Assembly: GCA_020201235.1 (NCBI GenBank)
Contig: JAIVHD010000091.1
Location: 1-6,025, forward strand
Reading direction: 5' to 3'
Length of the DNA: 6,025 bases
Source: Lysobacteraceae bacterium
GTDB taxonomy: Bacteria; Pseudomonadota; Gammaproteobacteria; Xanthomonadales; Wenzhouxiangellaceae
Made by a program: the position numbers and the translations under genes. Each line of letters starts with the position of its first letter. The stretch's first letter is position 1. Positions 1 through 4,103 of this stretch are shown one piece after another. Under the pieces are notes generated by a model. It was not told the DNA's origin. It did no database searches and saw nothing but the letters and a program-made list of their open reading frames with translations.

Positions 1-215
1 ATGCCGCAACGGCGCTCGCCGGGCAGCTCGCGAAAGCCGCAGTGGAGTCGGTGCGCGGTATTCTTCAGGCCATGGACCTCGGCCTGGACGGTACGATCGA
101 TCAGGGCATTGCACTGGAGACCGCGCGCTTCGCGTTGTGCTGTTCAACCGGTGACATGCGCGAAGGAACCGCCGCTTTTCTGGAAAAGCGTCCGCCGCGA
201 TTCAGCGGAGACTAA
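1..215 (+). CDS. Enoyl-CoA hydratase/isomerase (crotonase family), C-terminal part
   Basis: This is the last 70 codons of a crotonase-fold enzyme whose start lies left of the window. The frame uses base 3 as the first base of a complete codon and ends at TAA 213-215. The tail has the typical family look: alanine-rich helix (AGQLAKAAVESVRGI), then a helix reading like the usual LDxxIDQGIALETARFALC, then DMREGTAAFLEKRPPRFSGD. The D-x-x-EG-x-x-AFLEKR-x-P-x-F-x-G ending is characteristic of short-chain enoyl-CoA hydratases, which hydrate trans-2-enoyl-CoA in beta-oxidation or related acyl-CoA catabolism in the cytoplasm. The catalytic residues lie in the missing N-terminal part, so the exact substrate cannot be told. 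Its stop overlaps the stop of a convergent small gene. Confidence 0.85.
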   Translation, partial: AATALAGQLAKAAVESVRGILQAMDLGLDGTIDQGIALETARFALCCSTGDMREGTAAFLEKRPPRFSGD

Positions 216-439
216 TGGGTCCATGCGGCGAATTGCCGCGATAACTGTTTTATAAACAGCGCAACGATACCAATCAGGGAACCGAATTGCAGTTCGATGG
301 TTGTTCGGGCAAGTTCGAACGAGGCCAGAAACCAGCCAAACAGATCGCAGTCGGACCGCGCCGGTGCGAGGCTGACGGCAATGGTAAGCCCGATCAAGGT
401 CGTCGCGATTGCGAAGGCCATTCGCGGGGTGGCATTCAT
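212..439 (-). CDS. Small hypothetical membrane protein, 75 aa
   Basis: I do not recognise this protein. It starts at ATG 437-439 behind a good Shine-Dalgarno sequence (GAGGAAA, about 5 to 8 bases upstream), which is the main reason to take it as real. The sequence suggests two hydrophobic segments. Residues about 6-26 (AFAIATTLIGLTIAVSLAPA) could be a signal anchor or signal peptide. Residues about 53-66 (FGSLIGIVALFI) could be a second helix. A short loop with one Cys and acidic residues (RSDCDLFGW) lies between them. It could be a small inner-membrane protein. Its TAG stop (212-214) overlaps the TAA of the enoyl-CoA hydratase on the other strand, so the two transcripts must collide or overlap. 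It is in the same orientation as pspABC but 327 bp downstream and does not resemble PspD as I remember it. No function is proposed. Confidence 0.6.
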   Translation of the reverse strand: MNATPRMAFAIATTLIGLTIAVSLAPARSDCDLFGWFLASFELARTTIELQFGSLIGIVALFIKQLSRQFAAWTH

Positions 440-467
440 GACGGTTTCCTCAGCATGTTCGCTTTCA

Positions 468-489
468 ATTTGACATTAATGATTTGACA
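468..489. repeat. Paired ATTTGACA direct repeats around a CATTAATG palindrome
   Basis: ATTTGACA occurs at 468-475 and again at 482-489, a 14-base period. The 8-base perfect palindrome CATTAATG (474-481) sits between them. The element lies 29 to 50 bases upstream of the start codon of the small membrane protein on the minus strand, where its promoter would be expected. It could be an operator, but no matching regulator is known to me and chance is possible in this AT-rich spot. Confidence 0.3.
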
Positions 490-614
490 GCCAGATCCAG
501 GGCGGGCTCACAGTACAGGCGAGTACGCCTCCGGTGCACTAGCAGATTATTGAATCGAGGGCTTTTGTCCAGGGCGCGGGTCGCTGTCGAAAAGGTCATT
601 CGAAAACAGGCAAT

Positions 615-632
615 AATCTGCGTAATCTGCGG
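615..632. repeat. Short tandem repeat AATCTGCGT / AATCTGCGG
   Basis: Two 9-base units, AATCTGCGT (615-623) and AATCTGCGG (624-632), stand in direct tandem and differ only in the last base. In translation such tracts give spurious ICVICG or ITQI peptides, which I remember from intergenic DNA of many bacteria. AACAGG (605-610) and CCTGTT (645-650) flank it as short inverted arms. It is probably a remnant of a dispersed intergenic repeat rather than part of a gene. Confidence 0.4.
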
Positions 633-699
633 TTCCATTGTTTTCCTGTTGCTGTCTCGGCTTGGCTGAGTCATGTACCGAATCAGGTGCTCTTTAGCC

Positions 700-766
700 C
701 CCGCCGGGATTCACCAACCCCCCCGTCAGGTGTTCCCACAATCGGTGGGGCGGTGAATCAGGCGGG
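700..766 (-). terminator. Long imperfect hairpin directly after pspC (possible terminator or RNA 3' structure)
   Basis: Arms 700-715 and 752-766 pair: GATTCACC (708-715) with GGTGAATC (752-759), and CCCGCC (700-705) with GGCGGG (761-766), separated by a 1x2 internal loop. That makes 14 base pairs. The loop contains a second small stem, CCCAC (735-739) with GTGGG (745-749). The right arm ends immediately before the pspC stop codon (TGA, complement of 767-769). There is no T-run behind it on the minus strand, so it is not a classic Rho-independent terminator. It could stabilise the psp mRNA 3' end or help terminate it. Confidence 0.45.
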
Positions 767-1156
767 TCAGTCGTCGAGTTCGTTTCTAAAACGGTATTCG
801 CGCGAGGTTAGCCACTTCTCCATCCGCTGCAGCCGCTCATCGAGTCGGCGAAAGCGGCCGTTCAAGTTTGCGGCGCTGTCGGTCGGTGCCCGCCGGGTCT
901 CGCGCCAGAATTCTTCATCGGCCTCGTCGCGATAGAGATCGGCTGGCGTTTTTGGCAAAAGCAGCGCCAGCAAGCCATAGCCGACCAGAATGACGGCCGT
1001 GAACGGGATGGCCAGCAGCACGACGATCACACGCAGTGCAGTCAGGTTAAATCCGCTCCAGTCCGAGATGCCGGCACAAACGCCGGCCAGCAGTCGACGG
1101 CGTGGGTTGCGGTAAAGGCGGTTGCGGTTGACGGGTTCGTAGTCTCGGGAATTCAT
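767..1156 (-). CDS. pspC: Phage shock protein C (PspC)
   Basis: This is a 129-residue inner-membrane partner of the phage-shock response. In the known system PspB and PspC sense envelope stress, bind PspA and release PspF. The PspC domain covers residues about 13-70: RLYRNPRRRLLAGVCAGISDW, then a helix (LRVIVVLLAIPF) and a hydrophobic stretch ending GYGLLALLLPK. A polar, charged C-terminal tail (about 98-122) with the pattern RFRRLDERLQRMEKWL is likely a coiled coil. The start was set at ATG 1154-1156 rather than an in-frame ATG 15 bases upstream, for two reasons. GGAGAG lies a proper 5-8 bases before it. The ATG also overlaps the pspB TGA as ATGA, the usual sign of translational coupling. 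Length fits the family (about 120 in E. coli). It is the last gene of the visible psp operon; no pspD or pspE follows. Confidence 0.93.
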   Translation of the reverse strand: MNSRDYEPVNRNRLYRNPRRRLLAGVCAGISDWSGFNLTALRVIVVLLAIPFTAVILVGYGLLALLLPKTPADLYRDEADEEFWRETRRAPTDSAANLNGRFRRLDERLQRMEKWLTSREYRFRNELDD

Positions 1157-1380
1157 GTCTTGTCTCTCCATTCGGGTGCGTCACTGTCGAGAATTCGCTC
1201 AAGGCTGTGAATGCGCTCCTCCATTCGGCGCGCGCTTTCGTGCAGGTCTTCAAGCAGCGCCTCGTCCTTGGTCGACAGGCGCTTGTTGGCGGAATTTCGC
1301 GTGCCATAGTGAAGCATCAGCCAAATTGGCGCGACGATCACCAGGAAAACGACGACCGGGACAAACAGCAGTTCGGACAT
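1153..1380 (-). CDS. pspB: Phage shock protein B (PspB)
   Basis: This 75-residue membrane protein has close to the usual family length of 74. One transmembrane helix covers residues about 4-24 (LFVPVVVFLVIVAPIWLMLHY, with the family PIWLxLHY motif at its end). It is followed by a cytoplasmic amphipathic coiled coil (about 33-66) with LSTKDEALLEDLHESARRMEERIHSLERIL. In the known system PspB works with PspC to pass membrane stress to PspA. AGGAG lies nine bases before the ATG at 1378-1380. The pspA stop is only six bases upstream, and the pspB stop overlaps the pspC start. This is standard operon packing, so co-transcription and coupled translation are expected. Confidence 0.93.
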   Translation of the reverse strand: MSELLFVPVVVFLVIVAPIWLMLHYGTRNSANKRLSTKDEALLEDLHESARRMEERIHSLERILDSDAPEWRDKT

Positions 1381-1386
1381 CGTCGC

Positions 1387-2055
1387 TTACTCCTGCGATG
1401 ACCGAGTGCTTTTCAAGGCCTCGAGCTCAGCCTCAATCCGCTCATCGCGTTGAAGCTGCTCGATTTCTTCTTCCAGTGACTTGGTGCGCCGGCCCATGTC
1501 CAGCGTTTCGGCCTCCGACTCGATGTTATCGATACGACGTTCTGCCGAATCGAAGCGATGCAACATTTCCTCCATCTTGTCGCTGTGAATCTGTTTTCGG
1601 CTTTTGAGCTGGTGCTGTGCCGATCGGTGTCGCATGACCAGCGTGCGCTGACGCGCGCGCGCATCATTGAGCTTGGCCTGCAAGCGACCGATATCGCTAT
1701 CGTATTTTTCCAGCTGGTCGTCGTATAGTCCGAGTTCGTCGGCAAGGTGCTGGATGCGGTCAGCCAGAGCGGTTTTCTCGGCCAGCGCGGCCCGGGCCAG
1801 GTCGTCGCGATTCTTATCGAGCGCCAGACCAGCCTTGTGTTCCCAGTCGCGTTTCTGCTCTTCCAGTCGCTTGAGCAGGCGGGCGCGTTCCTTCTTTTCG
1901 GCCAGACACTTGGCCGTCGCCGATCGAATTTCGACCAGCGTATCCTCCATTTCCTGAATCATCAGGCGGATCATTTTTTCGGGATCTTCGGCTTTTTCCA
2001 GAGCCGAGTTGAGGTTGGCGTTGATAATGTCGCTTAATCGAGAAAAAACACCCAT
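1387..2055 (-). CDS. pspA: Phage shock protein A (PspA/IM30 family)
   Basis: This peripheral inner-membrane protein is the effector and regulator of the phage-shock response. In the known system it forms large ESCRT-III-like assemblies on damaged membrane and, when free, inhibits PspF. The protein is 222 residues, the same length as E. coli PspA. An amphipathic membrane helix (about 1-24, MGVFSRLSDIINANLNSALEK) comes first, then the conserved AEDPEKMIRLMIQEMEDTLVEIRS block, then almost continuous coiled coil (ALDKNRDDLARAAL, ARQRTLVMRH, FDSAERRIDNIESEAE). The start was set at ATG 2053-2055 because AAGGTG lies six bases before it and the product then begins MGVFSR like known PspA. A GTG nine bases further upstream is in frame but overlaps that Shine-Dalgarno sequence. 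The gene is first in pspABC and downstream of a sigma-54 promoter. Confidence 0.96.
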   Translation of the reverse strand: MGVFSRLSDIINANLNSALEKAEDPEKMIRLMIQEMEDTLVEIRSATAKCLAEKKERARLLKRLEEQKRDWEHKAGLALDKNRDDLARAALAEKTALADRIQHLADELGLYDDQLEKYDSDIGRLQAKLNDARARQRTLVMRHRSAQHQLKSRKQIHSDKMEEMLHRFDSAERRIDNIESEAETLDMGRRTKSLEEEIEQLQRDERIEAELEALKSTRSSQE

Positions 2056-2094
2056 CGTGGTCACCTTGTTGAGTTGGATTTGATGTCGCTACAG

Positions 2095-2114
2095 ATGCAA
2101 GAAGGGGGCCATAA
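2095..2114 (-). promoter_or_regulatory. Sigma-54 (-24/-12) promoter of pspABC
   Basis: Read on the minus strand the site is TTATGGCCCCCTTCTTGCAT. The GG (2110-2109) and the GC (2098-2097) are spaced exactly as in the consensus TGGCAC-N5-TTGCA. The downstream half TTGCA is perfect. Transcription would start near 2085, leaving a leader of about 30 bases before pspA. Known psp operons are driven by RpoN with PspF, so position and function agree. Confidence 0.85.
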
Positions 2115-2130
2115 CGGGAAAAAGCAATAA

Positions 2131-2143
2131 AATCAAATAGCTG
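2131..2143 (+). promoter_or_regulatory. Candidate IHF site between the sigma-54 promoter and upstream sequences
   Basis: AATCAAATAGCTG matches the IHF consensus WATCAANNNNTTR at all but one position. It lies in an AT-rich stretch about 46 to 58 bases upstream of the predicted psp start, where an IHF bend would bring an upstream-bound PspF to the promoter, as in E. coli. IHF sites are degenerate, so this is only a candidate. Confidence 0.4.
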
Positions 2144-2163
2144 ATTTTTTCACCGCGCATTTC

Positions 2164-2200
2164 AATAGGTGATAATTACCCGTATTGGTAAAAAAAACCA
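2164..2200. promoter_or_regulatory. Candidate activator-binding region upstream of psp (dyad plus A-tract)
   Basis: The stretch carries AATAGGT and ATTGGT, an imperfect dyad ATAGGT...ACCCGTAT around 2165-2185, and TGGT-A8-ACCA (2186-2200), an A-tract with short inverted arms. Relative to the predicted psp start it sits at about -80 to -116, where PspF upstream sites lie in E. coli. I cannot confirm PspF recognition from sequence alone. Confidence 0.3.
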
Positions 2201-2223
2201 CCCATTTCTATTCCGGTTCAGAC

Positions 2224-2252
2224 GGAACCGGTGACCGTGACAATGGGTCAAA
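2224..2252 (+). promoter_or_regulatory. Candidate sigma-E (RpoE/AlgU-type) promoter for the FKBP operon
   Basis: GGAACC (2224-2229) and TCAAA (2248-2252) are spaced like the -35 (GGAACTT) and -10 (TCtgA/TCaaA) of sigma-E promoters, with 17 bases between GAACCG and TCAAA. The invariant AAC core of the -35 is present. Transcription would start near 2258, about 78 bases before the FKBP gene. E. coli fkpA is sigma-E controlled, which makes the reading plausible but does not prove it. Confidence 0.35.
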
Positions 2253-2288
2253 GCAGACTCATGCGCGGCGCACATTACGACGCTCGGG

Positions 2289-2294
2289 TACAAT
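2289..2294 (+). promoter_or_regulatory. Candidate -10 box TACAAT for the FKBP operon
   Basis: TACAAT fits the housekeeping -10 consensus TATAAT at five of six bases and lies 41 bases before the FKBP start codon. No acceptable -35 is visible 16 to 18 bases upstream (the sequence is GC-rich there), so it is either a weak promoter, an activator-dependent one, or chance. Confidence 0.3.
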
Positions 2295-2335
2295 GTGCTG
2301 TTTGCGTTCGATTAATTTCACTTCGTGGAGGATAT

Positions 2336-3034
2336 ATGCTCAAGCTGTTCAAGGCGATGGTGCTGCTTGTTGTGGCGTCAAATGGACTGGCACAGGATCT
2401 CGAGTCCGAGACCGGAAAGCTGGGATACGCGATTGGTTATGAATTTGGTTCCGAGACAAGCAATTGGGATGTGGATGTCGAGGCCGTCGTCAGTGCAATC
2501 CGGGACGCCAACAGCGGTCGCGATCCGCAAGTGCCGCGTGAGGAAATGCAGCAGGTGCTGACGGCGTTTAACGAAAGGATGCGTCAGCAGCGGATGGAGC
2601 AGTTCCAGCTTCTGGCAGAAGAGAACAAGACCCGGGCCGATGAATTCCTGCGTCAGAACAACAGCAAGTCCGGGATTGTCACGCTGCCCAGCGGCGTTCA
2701 GTATCGCGTCATCGAAGAGGGCGATGGCTCGCGCCCGAGTTTAAACGATACGGTAACGGTGCACTATCGTGGGTCGAAGACCGATGGTCGTGAATTTGAC
2801 AGTTCGTTTGCCCGCGGCGTGCCGGCCGTGTTCCAAATCGAAAGCGTGCTCGAAGGCTGGCAGGAAGTGCTGCCGTTGATGCGCGAAGGCGCCTATTGGC
2901 AGATTTTCCTGCCGCCGGAGCTGGCATTCGGGGTCCGTGGTGATCCGCCGCTGATCGGCCCGAACGAAGCCTTGCAGTTCGACCTCAAGCTGGTCAAGAT
3001 CGGCGAACCCGATCCGGCAGAAACCCAAGGCTGA
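2336..3034 (+). CDS. Exported FKBP-type peptidyl-prolyl cis-trans isomerase (Mip/FkpA-like)
   Basis: The product is a 232-residue periplasmic folding helper that should isomerise Xaa-Pro bonds and act as a chaperone. Residues 1-19 are a signal peptide (K3, K6, hydrophobic AMVLLVV, GLA before Gln20). Residues about 24-115 are the helical FKBP N-terminal dimerisation domain (KLGYAIGYEFGS, EEMQQVLTAFNERMRQQRMEQ). Residues about 118-222 are the FKBP domain: SGVQYRVI, VTVHYRG, GREFDSS, VLEGWQEVLPLMREG, IFLPPELAFG, LQFDLKLVKI. Compared with FKBP12, the pocket residues Tyr144, Phe154, Asp155, Val171, Trp175 and Phe215 are kept. Tyr82 of FKBP12 is Phe198 here. The start is ATG 2336 because of GGAGG at 2327-2331 and the signal peptide directly after it; the open frame upstream to 2231 has neither. 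It is first in a three-gene unit and divergent from pspA. Confidence 0.93.
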   Translation: MLKLFKAMVLLVVASNGLAQDLESETGKLGYAIGYEFGSETSNWDVDVEAVVSAIRDANSGRDPQVPREEMQQVLTAFNERMRQQRMEQFQLLAEENKTRADEFLRQNNSKSGIVTLPSGVQYRVIEEGDGSRPSLNDTVTVHYRGSKTDGREFDSSFARGVPAVFQIESVLEGWQEVLPLMREGAYWQIFLPPELAFGVRGDPPLIGPNEALQFDLKLVKIGEPDPAETQG

Positions 3035-3045
3035 GCCGGGTCGAC

Positions 3046-3246
3046 ATGAGCGATGCGGCAAAAGCGCTGGAGCCGGTTGAATCGCCTTGTACCGGCGTTT
3101 GCCGTCTGGATGAAAGCGGACGATGTGTTGGCTGCTTTCGCAGCGCCCGGGAAATCGGTGACTGGCTCTGCTACGATCCAGCCCGGCGCCGAGAGATTAT
3201 GCAAGCGCTCCCGGCCCGTGCCGGGAGCCTGTTTGAGTCGGAGTGA
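3046..3246 (+). CDS. DUF1289 small cysteine-motif protein
   Basis: This 66-residue protein belongs to the DUF1289 family (E. coli YdhL is a relative). The hallmark is SPCTGVC near the N-terminus followed by GRCVGCFRS. Cys15, Cys19, Cys27 and Cys30 form C-x3-C-x7-C-x2-C, suggesting a bound metal or iron-sulfur cluster. The family segment R-x-x-x-E-I-x-x-W and a Pro-rich RRREIMQALPAR tail follow. The molecular role is not known for the family. The gene starts 11 bases after the FKBP stop with only a weak ribosome binding site (GAGCCGGG region), which suggests coupling to FKBP translation. It overlaps the next gene by four bases (GTGA). Confidence 0.88.
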   Translation: MSDAAKALEPVESPCTGVCRLDESGRCVGCFRSAREIGDWLCYDPARRREIMQALPARAGSLFESE

Positions 3247-3884
3247 GCCGGGTTCGGCCTGTCGACAGCAGCCGCTGTCTGCTGCGGCTGGGACACTGTC
3301 TTTTTCCGCTCGAAACGCCGATTGCCGATCTTCCGGTTGACGGCTTTCTTCCTGCGCATTTCAAACGGCCGCGCGCTGCGGCCGTTTTGCTGGGCATTAC
3401 GCGTGAGCCCGAGCCGCAAATTGTGCTGACCCTTCGCGCACGCCACCTGTCGCGGCACGCGGGTCAGGTTTCGTTTCCGGGCGGCGCCCGCGATCTGTCG
3501 GATGGCTCGGTGATCGCCACTGCGCTGCGTGAAACCCGAGAGGAAACCGGAATCCCGGAGCGTGCGGTCACTCCGATCGGCTATCTTGGACGCTACGATA
3601 CGATTACCGGGTACCGCATGACGGCGGTGGTTGCGCTGATCGAGGCCGGTCTCGAGTATCGTATCGACCAGGCCGAAGTCGAGCAGGTCTTCACCGTTTC
3701 GTTGGTCGATGTTGTGGATGAAGAAAAATACCGGTGCGAGTCGATGAGGTTTTTTGGACGCGATCTTGAGGTGCTGACGCTGGAACATTCCGAGTTCCAC
3801 ATCTGGGGCGCGACTGCGGCACTGCTACACCAGTTTGGCCGATGTTTCCGGCCCATCATGAACGCAGCGGTCGATGACTACTAG
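3243..3884 (+). CDS. nudL: NUDIX hydrolase, CoA pyrophosphatase (NudL) type
   Basis: A 213-residue cytoplasmic hydrolase that likely cleaves the diphosphate of CoA or its derivatives into 4'-phosphopantetheine and 3',5'-ADP. The UPF0035 signature of this subfamily, LSRHAGQVSFPGG, is at residues 69-81. It runs straight into the Nudix box 81-104 (G-A-R-D-L-S-D ... A-L-R-E-T-R-E-E-T-G-I), with the metal-binding R-E-x-x-E-E at 96-101 intact. As in E. coli NudL as I remember it, Asp87 takes the place of the first Nudix Glu. A C-terminal IWGATAALL (about 188-196) matches the usual RIWGATA ending. The start is GTG 3243-3245, overlapping the DUF1289 TGA as GTGA, so translation is probably coupled. 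A later start would cut off little of the conserved part. The protein is somewhat longer than E. coli NudL (192). Confidence 0.9.
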   Translation: MSRVRPVDSSRCLLRLGHCLFPLETPIADLPVDGFLPAHFKRPRAAAVLLGITREPEPQIVLTLRARHLSRHAGQVSFPGGARDLSDGSVIATALRETREETGIPERAVTPIGYLGRYDTITGYRMTAVVALIEAGLEYRIDQAEVEQVFTVSLVDVVDEEKYRCESMRFFGRDLEVLTLEHSEFHIWGATAALLHQFGRCFRPIMNAAVDDY

Positions 3885-4103
3885 TCCAACGTCGCATCAA
3901 TTTTCGGAGCTGGAAGCCTGGAGAGTCGTATTTCTGCGGGCTGCACGGAGTGTGGCGACCTAGCAGCCTGTCGGACTTAACGCTGATCTACTGCGGAAAA
4001 GCCGGATTGGGCCAGATTTCCCGCTCTTTTTCGTTAAATAGGCCCACTATTCGCCTCAAAAGATCGAAAAATCTGGCTCCGATGGGGTCATTCGCGACCG
4101 AGA
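3885..4103. other. Convergent intergenic stretch with a probable insertion-sequence scar
   Basis: This lies between the nudL stop (+) and the PP2C stop (-). The part 3885-3959 shows nothing recognisable and no clear nudL terminator. The part from about 3960 carries an IS-end-like sequence and a minus-strand tail resembling a transposase C-terminus, described separately. An inverted repeat GCCAGATTT (4011-4019) / AAATCTGGC (4069-4077), with a 49-base loop, lies inside it. Confidence 0.5.
3961..4103 (-). mobile_element. Possible IS remnant: transposase C-terminal tail plus terminal sequence
   Basis: On the minus strand a frame running from about 4103 to a TAG at 3988-3990 reads FFDLLRRIVGLFNEKERE (4077 to 4024) and then ends in WPNPAFPQ. 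This looks like the basic, aromatic C-terminus of a transposase and unlike random sequence. Directly after the stop comes TAAGTCCGACAGGCTGCTA (complement of 3961-3979), which I remember as a frequently seen IS end or dispersed element in proteobacteria, though I cannot name the family with certainty. Only one end is present; the rest must have been lost. The scar starts right at the end of the PP2C gene, whose last codons overlap the frame. It may have modified that gene's C-terminus. Confidence 0.42.

Larger units (their letters stand above)
440..766. other. Gene-poor interval between pspC and the small membrane protein
   Basis: No reading frame of this 327-base stretch looks like a gene. 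A 69-codon minus-strand frame (674 to 465) lacks a ribosome binding site, and its composition is basic and repeat-derived. The stretch holds the ATTTGACA repeats (468-489), the AATCTGCG tandem (615-632) and the hairpin abutting pspC (700-766). No tRNA or recognisable small RNA was seen. Confidence 0.5.

Noticed and set aside
1..255. Open frame beginning at the first ATG of the window
   Set aside because: Another frame here reads as the conserved crotonase C-terminus ending at 215. This frame is Arg/Ser/Trp-rich shadow sequence.
465..674. 69-codon minus-strand frame
   Set aside because: No ribosome binding site before its ATG, basic low-complexity composition, and part of it is translated from the AATCTGCG repeat.
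1157..1171. Upstream in-frame ATG giving a five-residue longer PspC
   Set aside because: The ATGA overlap with pspB and the GGAGAG spacing favour the ATG at 1154-1156, and the longer start would destroy that ribosome binding site.
1155..1607. Long plus-strand frame opposite pspA/pspB
   Set aside because: It lies wholly antisense to well-supported psp genes and its product has no family features.
2231..2335. 35-codon N-terminal extension of the FKBP
   Set aside because: It would bury the signal peptide, and GGAGG sits correctly before ATG 2336.
3171..3800. 209-codon minus-strand frame opposite the Nudix gene
   Set aside because: The plus strand carries an intact Nudix box and subfamily signature; the antisense frame is open only because of GC-rich codon use.
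4011..4077. Inverted repeat GCCAGATTT / AAATCTGGC as a bidirectional terminator
   Set aside because: The 49-base loop is too large for an intrinsic terminator and no T-run follows; it more likely belongs to the IS scar or is chance.
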